Positions 12,854 to 23,217 of a stretch of DNA of 64,000 bases are shown here, piece by piece. The DNA lies in contig JAZGTH010000072.1 of NCBI GenBank assembly GCA_036877525.1, forward strand, positions 6,685,001-6,749,000, in the 5' to 3' direction. The notes under the pieces were generated by a model. It worked only from the letters and a program-made list of their open reading frames with translations. It searched no databases and had not been told where the DNA came from. The position numbers and the translations under genes were made by a program. Each line of letters starts with the position of its first letter. The first letter of the stretch is position 1. Source of the DNA: Chromobotia macracanthus (Eukaryota > Chordata > Actinopteri > Cypriniformes > Botiidae).

Positions 12854-14938
12854 AGAGTTTGTAATTTTATCCTCTTTAAATATTTCTGAATACACTGATA
12901 GACGTGGGGGGTGTCATTATCACAGACTGCTGAAGAATGCTTTTACACAATCAGAGAACAAAAGTCTGGTGATTTTTTTATAGTCTCTCACCTGTCATTA
13001 GAATAGGTTTCAGGCTATAGAAAATCTGCACATCAGGTGAGCTGCTTTTAACTAAATTTCATAAAAGCTGCTTTCTCTTCTGTTTGGGCACTGAGGGAAC
13101 CAGTTGCTCAGGGTGGTTGTAAACGGGCGATAGAACACAAGTGTTTGGCATAGTGACAGTTTGCTGTCTCATACTGGCCAACCTCTGACCCTCCCCTCTG
13201 TTGCATGTGGGTGGGCACAGCGTGGGTAGAAGCTGTGCTGTGATTGGTCGGTAGCAGGATGGTGAATGACTGGCAGTGTTTAATGAGAGCCCTAGAGAAC
13301 CCAGCAGCTGTTTGCTTGCTGCTAATGAGAGATTGATGGAGGAGAGAGAGGGACTGTGCTCTGGAACATCTGGGTTCTGCCACCCGTGTTCTCAACTGGT
13401 CAGATTAAATGGTTGCTCAGAGACCAGGGAGATGTGGCTGGAGAAAACTGCTGCTTCTGTGATAATTCGATTTAACATGGTCATATTGATCTGTTAGTAA
13501 AAAGATAAGCCTTTTTATTACTTACACTGTAAAAACTGGTAACATGCTGTTGCTAATTTAATGATGTATTTCTCTGTGATGTAATTCATAGTGTAAATAG
13601 CCAGTAAAAAAATAAATTAAATCAGTGTTTAATGTAAATATTATAACCTAATGCAGTTATGCTTTAGGACATTAAATAACATTTTAGATGAATAAGACTT
13701 GCTAATATAGATGTGATCACATTTTTAGATTACCATTGTTCTACAGTGTAGTCTATTATTACAGTTTTAAAAAGTAACATTTGTATGATTGAGCAGGGTA
13801 ATGTGATTCGTCTGGGGGTCGGATTTCTGTACAGCTATCACCGGATCTTTTTAATTAATCAAAAACACAATATAACCTCTGTAGCCAAATCAGGAACAGA
13901 TAACTCTTATTAGCCAGTTGTTTAATAAATCAACACACTTATATAAATATAGCACATTATGTGACATTGTAGTTGATGCGGACATTATCTGTGTGTTTTA
14001 ACTACTGAAGTGTAGTATCATGAACTCCTGTATCAACATTTGTTCCAGCAATCATCCCGTGACTTCAGGGCTGTTTGAAGTTTGACAAGTTAATGTCACA
14101 CAACACCAACACATTTGGCACTGTGCCATCAACAAAACCAGGTACTGGATTAGCCATTTTAAAGTTAACTGTTAATCTAGGCTAAATAATGTGATGAACT
14201 GTTGATTTCATATCGTTGTTGGTATTGTCTGTGGTAGTTGACAATGCATCAATCGCTGGTTTATTGAAATCACCAACATCTAACCATTACATAAACCACA
14301 GATTGTGCTGCATTAGGATTAAGTTGTGGTGCATTGAAGACTTTTCTTAATATGATTTATATTTTCAGATTTAGTATGTTAATATATTTTACTGTTATCC
14401 ATCATAATTTCAGTCAGTCTTTATTAATCTTTATAGACGGTATAAAATGTGTGCTCTTGTGTATAAGCTGAATATGTCAGGCCATAAACTCACAAGAACT
14501 ATGTACAGACATGTGCCTCAGTTGCTACCCCTCAGTTCTCATATCACCCCTTAGTTTAATTTCAAGATCTGACTGTCAGCATGGTGGAAATAATTAAATG
14601 TGTGGTTAACAAAAAACCATAAATGTCTGTCGCACTGTTTTCAAAGTCTGCTGTCTCTCTTACCTTATGTCTGCTGGTGAGAACTGCATGTGTTTAACAG
14701 ACAGCATCAGGTGTCCTGCTGTTACACCAGCACACCAAACATCTACTGAAAACTGCAGGCCTGAAGGCTCACAGTGAGCCATCAGTTTAACAGCGTAAAC
14801 TCTGAATTATTAACAGGTTCTAGTTTCTGCTCTACTGATTACATGATAATCAATAGTGGTTTGCTCTGACCACTTTCAAAATACTAGAGCTTTTATTCAC
14901 AAGACACATGCCAAACGAAAACCCATCTCAAGATAAAT

Positions 14939-15032
14939 GGGGGTGATGGGGGTAATGGGGGTGGTGGGGGTAATGGGGGTGGTGGGGTGATGGGGGTAAT
15001 GGGGGTGATGGGGGTAATGGGGGTGGTGGGGA
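14939..15032 (+). repeat. G-rich tandem repeat (GGGGGTGRT/GGGGGTAAT)
   Basis: Alternating units GGGGGTGAT, GGGGGTAAT and GGGGGTGGT, each with a run of four or five G on the + strand separated by three or four bases. This fits the G-quadruplex pattern G3+N1-7 repeated well over four times. It lies about 0.75 kb upstream of the predicted pcdh1 first exon. The proline/threonine frames on the minus strand are repeat artefacts. Confidence 0.93.
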
Positions 15033-15193
15033 GTGGATTTATGCGGTAGATTTGGGCAACGTGAACACTCTTTGCCAGCCGTGTGTGCATCCAAACGCCC
15101 GAGGGTGGCGCCAAAAGAGCAAAGAGCGCCATGTGTTCCCCGCTCGACTCTTTAACTGCTGAATTAAACAGTAAACTGCGTTTGCTCGTCCAC

Positions 15194-15262
15194 CACGATC
15201 AATACTCTGACACGATCAATACTCTGACACGATCAATACTCTGACACGATCAATAATTATGA
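15194..15262. repeat. 17-bp tandem repeat, about four copies
   Basis: CACGATCAATACTCTGA is repeated three times exactly (15194-15244), followed by a diverged fourth copy. The unit carries a CpG and lies in the GC-richer stretch upstream of pcdh1. Confidence 0.93.
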
Positions 15263-15340
15263 CGCGTGCACGAGAAAGTATCGACACGACGAGCAGAGCT
15301 CCGCGCGTGCACCCTTAACACTGCGCTGTGATGAAGCTAC

Positions 15341-15387
15341 AGACCAGACCAGACCAGACTAGACCAGACCAGACCAGACCAGACCAG
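15341..15387. repeat. (AGACC)n pentanucleotide repeat
   Basis: About nine AGACC units with one T substitution. Part of the cluster of unrelated tandem repeats around the predicted pcdh1 promoter. Confidence 0.93.
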
Positions 15388-15475
15388 CGAAGTTTCATTT
15401 CTATCACACTGTTTTCTGAACCCCATTCCGCTGGAGAGAGAAACCCCCCCCCCTTTTTTTTCTCTTTCTACTCTC

Positions 15476-15478
<3 letters not shown>

Positions 15479-15540
<62 letters not shown>

Positions 15541-15676
15541 CTCTCACTCTCTCTCTCAGTCTCTCTCTCTCTCTCTCTCTCAGTCTCTCTCAGTCTCTCT
15601 CTCTCTCTCTCTCAGTCTCTCTCTCTCTCTCTCTCTCTCACTCTCTCAGTCTCTCTCACTCTCTCTCTCTCTCTCT
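15479..15676. repeat. (CT)n tract with CAGT interruptions
   Basis: Nearly 200 bp of CT dinucleotides with scattered CAGT and CACT interruptions, ending a few bases before the predicted first exon. Long CT/GA tracts next to promoters can exclude nucleosomes or form triplex DNA. Whether this one does is unknown. The serine/leucine frame across it is an artefact. Confidence 0.95.
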
Positions 15677-15683
15677 GGAGAAG

Positions 15684-15761
15684 ATGAGTGTTGAAGTGAT
15701 CTGATGGTGATCAGAGTCTGAGGGGATGCGGAGTCTCTGCGCGGTGATCATTCCGGCATGA
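15684..15761 (+). promoter_or_regulatory. chain of short uORFs in the predicted leader
   Basis: ATG 15684 to TGA 15704 (6 codons) overlaps by one base (TGATG) a second uORF from ATG 15704 to TGA 15721. A third runs from ATG 15726 to TGA 15761 (11 codons). A fourth start at 15758 overlaps that stop as ATGA and runs 43 codons to 15889. Overlapping stop-start pairs allow termination-reinitiation. Significance depends on where transcription starts. Confidence 0.4.
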
Positions 15762-15861
15762 TTATTCTCGTAACACTCAGTGAGTGTGGAGGATCGACAC
15801 GACACGACACGACAGACACTCAATCTCTCGCTCCTGGATTGTTTTCTGAGGGAAGGATGTC

Positions 15862-15945
15862 ATGCGTTCCTGCGGTGGGGATGTTTTAAAGCGGGGGGAT
15901 GATGTTTTAAAGCGGGGGGATGATGTTTTAAAGCGGTGGGGATGA
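15862..15945 (+). other. 27-codon uORF encoding a GDDVLKR repeat
   Basis: ATG 15862 opens a frame through the 21-bp repeat, encoding three copies of (G)GDVLKR/GDDVLKR before TGA at 15943-15945. It overlaps the minimal ATGATGTTTTAA uORFs in another frame. I recognise no family, and translation would depend on leaky scanning past earlier ATGs. It may simply follow from a stop-free frame of the repeat. Confidence 0.25.
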
Positions 15946-15960
15946 TGTTTTAAAGCGGGG
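15872..15960 (+). repeat. 21-bp tandem repeat carrying minimal uORFs
   Basis: Four units of GGGGATGATGTTTTAAAGCG, the first lacking one ATG and the last with a GGT variant, at 21-22 bp spacing. Each ends in ATGTTTTAA. The minimal frames start at 15881, 15899, 15920 and 15942 and stop at 15889, 15910, 15931 and 15953, encoding MF or MMF. In the predicted spliced mRNA the last stop lies 113 nt before the main ATG. Confidence 0.9.
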
Positions 15961-16039
15961 TTGTAGAGCTCTGTTACTCGGACGAAACATCAGCTGTGGT
16001 TGATTCTCACACACGAAGCTTCAGTCTCTGCTGGCGAAG

Positions 16040-19000
16040 GTAGGAACGAACTTTACTGACGCGACTACAAAATATGGATATGTGGAGTTAAACAGTATTG
16101 AAATACTGCTGGATTGTGATCGGTGTGTTGATGTCAGTGAAATGTGTGGCAGTCCTTTATGGTTTTCTCGTGTATGTATAATACATGACGCTTGTTTAAT
16201 GCGGTGCGCTTCATTCAGTAAATCCTGCAGCTGCGTTTGTGTTTTCTTCAGGTGAAGATCATTCACCTGTATTGATTCAGCTGCGATGAGGACTGACGAA
16301 CGACCAGTTGAATGTTCGCTGTGCAGGTCTATAGCGATGTGACCCGTGAATAGCGACCCGGCAGCCGGCGCTGAATGTTGTTTCACACGGCTGTACATAC
16401 TAAAGCGCTCCGGGTCAACAGCAGGACCAGGGCTTGCTTACAGGATTCCCCCACACAGCATCTCTGAGCTGCCGGACAGAGCAGGACACTCATGAAGTGG
16501 GTTTAGAAATGACAGAAACATTTCAAATGTATGCTTAAAATAATTACTGTGATGAACAACAGCCCTAAAAATAACGCTTATTGGTTTTAAGGGGGAAAAT
16601 CCAGTCTGTATAAGGGCAGAATGTGGCTAATATTAAACAGCATTCCAGTCACTGCTTTCATTTGGCTGTGAAATCTCAGTGTTTGTCTGTAGGATGAGCT
16701 CTGGGTAATAATATGGTAAGTGATTTAATTTGGCTGAGCTGAAATGCTAAACCTGTTGAACCTGAATGAATGTGATAACAGATGATTTACAGCACTGCAC
16801 AAACAGAAAAGGTCACAGCACTTCAGGGAAAAATAAAACGTCTGCATGAATAATCAGTCTCGAGCGGAGTGATGACTTCAGAACTTGTTCAGGGTGGGTT
16901 TCATGCGTGTTCAGATGTGCAGCTGTCGCAGGCGCCGTGTGTGTTCTGAGAGAGGCTTGATGGTGCGACTGGAAGGTTCTGGTGCTGGTGCTGTTTCAAC
17001 AGATGGTTGAGATTTATTCACTGCCTTTTCCTGCCTGTTTTACCTGTCACTAGAAGGACCGTTTACAGTTAAAATACAGTTTATTGTCATTACATATGTG
17101 TCACACAGCATGTTTCCTGTTTTCTTCACACATTGTGTGCAGCTCACACCTGAGTTCACAGCTGTTATAAGAACCTTTTTTTTTGTCAGGCACTTTAGTT
17201 GGAAATCAGCAGCTTAGAATAATTTGAGTGTTTGTAGACTCTGATCAGTGATCGGATGAGATGAAGTGCTTGTGCTTTTGCGTGGTTTGAAGACTCTTAC
17301 ATAAAGACTGTTGCCATGTTTTAAATTATTATTATTAATAGTATAAATTTGTCGGCTCATTCACTAATTCAAGCCTGTTTGAAATACAACCTGTCAAAGG
17401 TGGCATTCATTTATACTTCATTTTTAACAGCAGCAGACCCTGTTTGCACTTATCCTCAACAAATGGCTGTATTTCTCAGTGTCAGTGCATCTGATTGGTG
17501 ATCTGCTAAAACTGGCCTGAAGGTCGTCTGTTGTTGGCAGTTTTACTTCTTGCTTATACAAATCATTATACACAGTAGTCAATAACTTGCAGTATCCTAC
17601 TTAAAGACTGTAAAAAAAAAGGTTTTTTAAAACGAAGCATTTGCTTTACTGTAACCTAATGCACGTCTTTGTATGAGCCAAAGTATCCTCAGCATTATAA
17701 GTATTTTCATTTATCCGCAGAAATAGATCCAGTGTTAGTGTTAGTGTTGGGTCCACAGGCCCTCTGTCACGAGCTTCAGAGGCTGTGTTCTATGTCACAG
17801 TCTCTAATTATGTTACCCTACACACTATCAGCACAGCTAAATTGTCAGTAGGCTGTCCTGCAAATGCAAAAAGAGAACGCATCAATACCCGAGCAATTAG
17901 CGCATCAATACACAGCACTCCCAATCTGAACAGATACAAAGCAATTGAATTTCTGATTGGATTTCTATGCATTCTTATGTTTAGCTGTTTTATATAACAC
18001 TTATTTACTTTTCTTTGGATCATGGTCACATGCACAGCCCATATTGGCTGTGCTTTGACTCATTCATTCTACTTTACATGGATGTTTGTGTCTATAAATG
18101 TAGGGATCTTCAAAGACCACAGTATGAAGTGGTACAGCTCAGTAAATCCTCCACTGTCTTACAAAACACAACAAGAGATCTTCAAATTCAGGAAATAATT
18201 AAACTCTAGAAACCATTTGGTGCTTAAAACAGAGAGAAACCTAAAGCCAGGGGAATAAGGATCAAAGCAGATGCTAAAGTAGAGGCTAGTGATTAATCAG
18301 GAAGCCTAGCAGGCTAAGAAACACACCAGCATTACAGTGTGTAAATTAGCCTGAAAATTCTTAACAGGTCAGAGATGTTTCATATGTTTAAGTAAATCTG
18401 TACTTTCAGATGAGCCGTCAGGTGCTCTGTGACCCGGCTGTGGTTTATTACAAAGGGGAATATTGTACATTCAGTGATGCTGAATGGTTCCTTTGCTGTG
18501 TTAGCAGTCATCTTTATACCTTTTGTCTCATCAGCACTTGAGAAACTGCCTATTGTGTGTTATGGGCCAATCAAAAAGAGTGTAACCTTCATTAAAGGAA
18601 AGTCATCCAAAATAATAGTGCCATCACTGGCTGTGTATGCATTAAATCAAACATAAGTTGAGGGAAGTGTAACATAAACTGCTTATAAGATGGATAAATG
18701 CTCGCTACTATTGTAAATAGCTTGCTGAGCTGTTGTTTTTGATCCTAACAGTAACTCCTATTAAAAACCCCATCAAGAAGAGTCTTATTACTTGTTCTAA
18801 ATCATTAATTTCCAAAAGCAGCTTAGCCTGGACAGGCACTCAGAAGAGTGTTAATTAACATTTCCTGTGTGGTATTAATTGACATGATTTAACAGATTTC
18901 AGAAAGTGTGCATTTGTAGCCAGTGGCTGAAGCAAAAAATATGACCACATTGCATTATGTCAGAGAAAGATGAAATACGTTTTTATAGTATTAAGCACTT

Positions 19001-19340
19001 TTTTTGAAGGAACATTTGTACAGTAGGTCTGCTTTCCTTCCTTTATATACAAGTAATCGTCTGCTTAAAAATGAGGATGATAAATAATGTAAGCTAATGA
19101 GAGGGGAGGCTTTTAGTGCTGTCAGGGGAAAAGTAGCATTTTCCAGAGATCTTTCACAGTCCTTAGCTTGAATTTAGTGTGCACTGTGAAGACAAAGCAG
19201 AGATTGCTGTATGATTTCTGCTTTACTCTTGACTTTTTCCTTAATAGTAAAGTAAAGAGAAAATGAAAGTGAATCTTTTTGTTGATAAGGGTACTGCGTG
19301 ACATGCGTGTCTATAACATGTTTCTCGCTCTGTTTTGCAG
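16040..19340 (+). other. pcdh1 intron 1 (predicted)
   Basis: 3.3 kb between the predicted leader exon and the first coding exon. It begins GTAGGA and ends in a pyrimidine-rich tract followed by TTTTGCAG. I see no coding exon, RNA gene or recognisable mobile element inside. Its first few hundred bases retain elevated CpG. Several intronic open frames of 60-125 codons have no recognisable content. Confidence 0.55.
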
Positions 19341-19367
19341 ACAGACGTGTTACGTCTCCGAGGGCTC

Positions 19368-20159
19368 ATGGATCTCCCTGTGGTCTTGTGTCTGCTGTGG
19401 GGAATATTACTGGACTTGTTGAGCAGTGCAGTGGGTGGTGTCCTCTACCACGTGCATGAAGAACAGCCACCCAGCACTCTGATTGGCAGTCTCGCGGCTG
19501 ACCAGGGCCTACCAGACACTGGACACCTGTACAAACTAGAGGTGGGCGCTCCCTTCCTACGGGTGGATGGCAAAACTGGGGATATCTTTACCACCGAAAT
19601 CCCCATAGACAGGGAGACACTGAAGGATTGTCGCAGCAAAGGCAAGCCCTGCTTCCTGGAGTTTGAGGTGTCCGTCACAGATCTTATTCAAAATCAAAGT
19701 CCACGCCTCATAGAGGGAAGGATCGAGGTGCAGGATATCAACGATAACACACCGCAGTTCCCCTCACCTGTTCTCACCCTCTCAGTTCCAGAGAACACTC
19801 ATGTGGGTGCACTCTTCTCAATCCCACTAGCCACTGACAAAGACACAGAGAGGAATGGAGTAGCAGACTACACCCTGACAGCAGGATCAGAGGCTGTAGC
19901 ACTATTTGGTCTCCAGGTCGCAGAAGACAGAGGTGAAAAATTGCCTCAACTCATTGTGTTGGGAAGCCTTGATCGAGAGCTGAAAGACTCCTATGACCTC
20001 ACCATCAAAGCTGTGGATGGAGGAAATCCACCTCGCTACAGCAGTGCCTTGCTGAGGGTCGTCATTGCCGATACCAATGACAACGCACCCAAATTTGAAA
20101 AGTCCTCATATGAAGCAGAAGTTGCAGAAAACAGCCCAGTCGGGCACTCTGTGTTGCAG
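19368..20159 (+). CDS. pcdh1: protocadherin-1, coding exon 1 (signal peptide, EC1, EC2, start of EC3)
   Basis: Residues 1-264 of a delta-1 protocadherin, a calcium-dependent homophilic adhesion receptor of the plasma membrane. The start at 19368 is the first ATG after an in-frame stop in the predicted leader. A hydrophobic signal peptide spans about 1-24, with maturation near VLYHVHEEQPP. EC1 (about 25-130) has the Cys88-Cys95 loop, IDRE at 80-83 and the calcium linker DINDN at 123-127. EC2 (about 131-241) has LDRE at 201-204 and DTNDN at 235-239. EC3 then begins, and the exon ends in phase 0 after HSVLQ (CAG|GTAAAA). From memory of human PCDH1, identity is high from EEQPP onward (for example HLYKLEVGAP, LRVDGKTGDIFTTE). 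It joins the exon at 20776 to read HSVLQ-VKANDSD. The acceptor at 19340 leaves 27 nt of 5' UTR in this exon. Confidence 0.96.
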
Positions 20160-20775
20160 GTAAAACATGCAAGTCAGTGTTTAGATGCAAACAAGACAGG
20201 CTAAATTGTCTATTGCATCATCTTGAAGTGTGAAATTTTAATGAGCGCTGCTCTCTCAAACTCCCAACTGTCTGTTCTGAAGCTGTACATCAGTGGCCTT
20301 GCTTACAACATTCACTTTCCTTAATTACTAGAATAATCTAGCCCGATCCACTTTCATTTTGTTATAGAAGTCTGTCAAATAAAAAGTAACATTAATTTTT
20401 TTAAAGAAAGGAATATTGGTACCGTTACTACAGACTACCAAAGTGTGATTTTATTTGAGAATTTAAATTGATAATTGATTATCTTAATATTAAGATAATT
20501 AATATTATTAATAAAGCTAATTAAGATAATGTTTAAAAGGGTTTTTCATTTTTTTGTTAAGGAAACCTATTTTTTACAAACCATAGACATCTTTTATTGT
20601 ATTTTGTAGTATGTTATCAGTCTTGAGCCATAAATATCTCTGTGTTCAGTTACACATTAAATGCCCTGTGTGTAATGAATATTAGTTTGCAGTACATTGT
20701 CCATACATTGTCTTGAGTGTTTCGTGTTTGTTTCATTGAATGTTATTGTAATGGTCTTTGATCTTTCTGTTCCAG
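20160..20775 (+). other. pcdh1 intron 2
   Basis: 616-bp phase-0 intron splitting EC3, starting GTAAAA and ending TCTGTTCCAG. Very AT-rich in the middle, with a perfect 22-bp palindrome at 20478-20499. Reading through would add 14 codons and stop at 20204, giving a truncated soluble EC1-EC2 fragment. Nothing in the sequence indicates this is used. Confidence 0.93.
20478..20499. repeat. 22-bp perfect palindrome
   Basis: The half-site ATTATCTTAAT is followed directly by its reverse complement ATTAAGATAAT, with no spacer. The related strings GATAATTG and TTAAGATAATG occur within 60 bp. It lies in the short AT-rich intron 2. Confidence 0.9.
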
Positions 20776-22959
20776 GTGAAGGCTAATGATTCAGACTTGG
20801 GTCCTAATGGTGAGATTGAATATTTATTACATCAGGCCATTGATCCTGTGCCGAAACTGCTCCGGATAGACCATTCCACAGGCATCATATATGTTAAAGG
20901 TCCATTAGATCGTGAGGAGATCAACAATCTGAAGTTTTATGTCGTTGCACGAGACAAAGGGCCTTCACCCAAAAGTTCTAAAACATATGTTTCTATTGAT
21001 GTGGTGGACCAGAATGACAATGCTCCAGCAGTGGAGATTCGTGGAATTGGTCTTGTGACCCACAATGATGGGGTAGCAAACATCTCAGAGGACATGCCGG
21101 TTGGCACAGCTGTAGCACTGGTGCAGGTTTCAGATAGAGATGAAGGGGAAAACTCTGTGGTGACCTGTGTGGTTGCAGGTGACGTTCCTTTCCAGCTCCG
21201 GCCAGCCAGCGATTCCACTGTTGACAATAAGAGGAAGTACTTCCTCCAGACTACAACGCCTCTAGACTATGAGAGGATTAGGGACTACCGGGTGGAGATA
21301 GTTGCAGTGGATTCAGGCAACCCGGCTCTGTCCAGCACTAACTCTCTGAAAGTCCAAGTGATGGACACAAATGACAATTCCCCTATTTTCTCACCAACCC
21401 TGTTTGAAGTGGAGTTTGCAGAGGAGAACCAGCCAGGAGAAAAGGTGGTAGATGTTATTGCATCAGATGCAGACAGCGGCACTAATGCGGCGCTTCTCTA
21501 CAGCATTATTGCAGACTCATCAACCAGAGGGCTTTTTGAGATTGACCCCAGTTCTGGTGAAGTTCGTGCTCGGAGCCCTCTCGATCGGGAACACAAAGAG
21601 CGCTATGAGTTCCGTGTCACTGCCACTGATAAAGGGGTTCCCAGTCACAGGGGAACCGCCACAGTCCTAATCAAAGTACTTGATAGAAACGACAATGATC
21701 CCAAGTTCATGCTGAGCGGCTACAGCTTCTCAGTCTTGGAGAACATGCCTCCCCTTAGCCCTGTTGGCATGGTAACAGTACAGGACATGGACCAGGGTGA
21801 GAATGCTCAAGTACAACTTTCTGTGGAGCCAGATGTGGGGAAGTTTGTCATTCAGAATGGCACAGGCACTATCCTGTCCAGTATTTCTTTTGACAGAGAG
21901 AAGGAGAGCAGTTACACATTTCGTTTAAAAGCTGTGGATGGAGGGGACCCACCCAGATCTTCTTACGTTGGTGTGACCATCAATGTCCTGGATGAGAATG
22001 ACAATGCACCTGTTGTCACCAAACCCTCTAACTCATCCTTCAGACGTCTGTCTCCCATGGCTGCTCCAGACAGTGTTGTGGAAGTGGTGAAAGCAGAAGA
22101 CATTGATTCTGGGTCTAACGCAGAGCTGGTGTACAGCATTGCTGGTGGAAACCCACATGATCTTTTTTATATCTCTCCATCGGATGGAGAGATCATGCTA
22201 ACCAAGGAGCTAACTCGAAAACACAGTGGTCTGCATCGACTGGTTGTGAAAGTGAGTGACAGGGGCAAGCCAACCCACCATGCCATTGCCTTGGTACACA
22301 TTTACGTGAATGAGACCATTGCTAATGTAAGTCACGTAGAGGCACTTGTGGGACATAGTTTGTACACCCCACTGGACATGGACATCGCAGGAGATCCAGA
22401 GTATAGGTTGGCTGCTCAAAAAAGCAACATTGTGTATGGCAGTTTGGCTGGAGTGGCAGGGGTGGTCACCGTAATTGTTGTGGTGGTCCTCATCAGGCAT
22501 CGTCTTCAGAGAGAAGCTAAAAGTGGGTATCAAGCTGGCAAAAAGGAGACCAAAGACCTTTATGCCCCCAATCAAGGACCAAAAAGTGGCAAGGGTAGAA
22601 AGGGTAGAAAAGGTAAGCCCCCAAAGTCACCCAAACCTCTTGGAGAGGATGAGGAGGTCAGCCTTCAAAAGAGCCTGAAATTTAACCTTGATGGCGTCAA
22701 TGACAGCCCCAGGATCCATTTGCCTCTGACATATCCGCCTGGAAGCCCTGATCTAGGCAGACACTATCGTTCCAATTCCCCGTTGCCTTCCATCCAGCTC
22801 CAGGCTCAGTCCCCATCTGCCGCCCAGAAGCACCAGGTTGTCCAGGAGCTCCCAGCTGCCAACACCTTTGTGGGAACCGGCGATGACAACTCCACCAGCT
22901 CGGACCAGTACTCGGATTACAGCTACAAGACCAATCAACCAAAATACAACACAAAAACG
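20776..22959 (+). CDS. pcdh1: protocadherin-1, coding exon 2 (EC3-EC7, transmembrane, proximal cytoplasmic tail)
   Basis: Residues 265-992, phase 0 at both ends. It completes EC3 (linker DQNDN 342-346), EC4 (DTNDN 461-465), EC5 (DRNDN 567-571), EC6 (DENDN 670-674) and EC7 (about 676-790): seven cadherin repeats, as in all delta-1 protocadherins. LDRE-type motifs lie at 309-312, 533-536 and 636-639 (FDRE). N-glycosylation sequons include N366, N625, N683, N776 and N781. The transmembrane helix spans about 815-837. The tail begins with the conserved block REAKSGYQAGKKETKDLYAP (843-862; CM1 region), then a lysine-rich stretch, then SPDLGRHYRSNSPLPSIQLQ (921-940; CM2 region). The donor is ACG|GTACAA; joined to 48428 it reads YNTKT-LPHRRVTF, matching human YPSKQ-LPHRRVTF as I recall it. 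No frameshift or stop interrupts the exon. Confidence 0.97.
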
Positions 22960-23022
22960 GTACAAATCTTTATTCATACTTTTAGATGTGTGCTGTGGTC
23001 TGGAAATAATGGCATTTACTGA
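22960..23022 (+). CDS. pcdh1: alternative C-terminus of a short pcdh1 isoform (predicted)
   Basis: If the donor at 22959/22960 is skipped, the frame continues for 20 codons (VQIFIHTFRCVLWSGNNGIY) to the stop at 23020-23022. With the upstream exons that makes a 1012-residue protein having all seven EC repeats, the membrane helix and CM1/CM2, but no RRVTF motif. Mammalian PCDH1 has a comparable short form (about 1060 residues, from memory) that ends soon after this position. The tail has no recognisable motif. A poly(A) signal follows at 23212. Use of this form in the fish is an inference. Confidence 0.5.
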   Translation, partial: VQIFIHTFRCVLWSGNNGIY

Positions 23023-23211
23023 TAAGGGTCATGCCCAGTGTGGTCAAGAATAGTAATTGTGTTAAAATAGTGTTTATTTATAGCTGCTTTCTTTTTGACA
23101 GTTTGTGATTTTACTCATTATTATTGCATGCTGTTGGTGATTTAATGATGTAACAATAATGTACAAGAACCTTTAAGGTATCTTAGCATCAAAGAATCTG
23201 TCTGTTTGAAA

Positions 23212-23217
23212 AATAAA
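23212..23217 (+). promoter_or_regulatory. candidate intronic poly(A) signal, short pcdh1 isoform
   Basis: AATAAA 190 bp after the alternative stop, followed by a T/G-rich stretch (TTGTTTCCTGTATATTC) as expected of a downstream element. AATAAA is frequent in AT-rich introns, so position is the main argument. Confidence 0.4.

Larger units (their letters stand above)
1851..14938. other. upstream flank, no coding gene recognised
   Basis: About 13 kb with no open frame resembling a known protein and no plausible exon chain. It contains the E-box/CRE overlap, a possible SINE fragment, GT and CA microsatellites, a C14 run at 12840-12853 and a short ACAATAGAG triplication near 7805-7850. A strong donor-like CCAGGTAAGA near 2398 and several AATAAA hexamers occur, but nothing joins them into a transcript. 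An unannotated lncRNA cannot be excluded. Confidence 0.55.
15677..16039 (+). other. probable pcdh1 5' UTR exon (exon 1)
   Basis: A GC-richer stretch ending at a good splice donor (GAAG|GTAGGA, boundary 16039/16040). Joined to the acceptor at 19340/19341 it gives a leader in which the last in-frame stop before the pcdh1 ATG is TGA at 16001-16003. No further ATG lies between 15953 and the main start at 19368, which supports both the junction and the start choice. The 5' end is not known: 15677 marks the end of the CT tract, not a mapped start site. The exon contains several upstream ORFs and a 21-bp repeat. The alternative is that part of this stretch is untranscribed promoter. Confidence 0.55.

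Noticed and set aside
15328..15687. 119-codon serine/leucine frame
   Set aside because: Produced by the AGACC and CT repeats.
20160..20204. Intron 2 retention giving a secreted EC1-EC2 fragment
   Set aside because: The donor and acceptor are good, the extension is only 14 codons, and I see no obvious poly(A) signal set to support a separate transcript.
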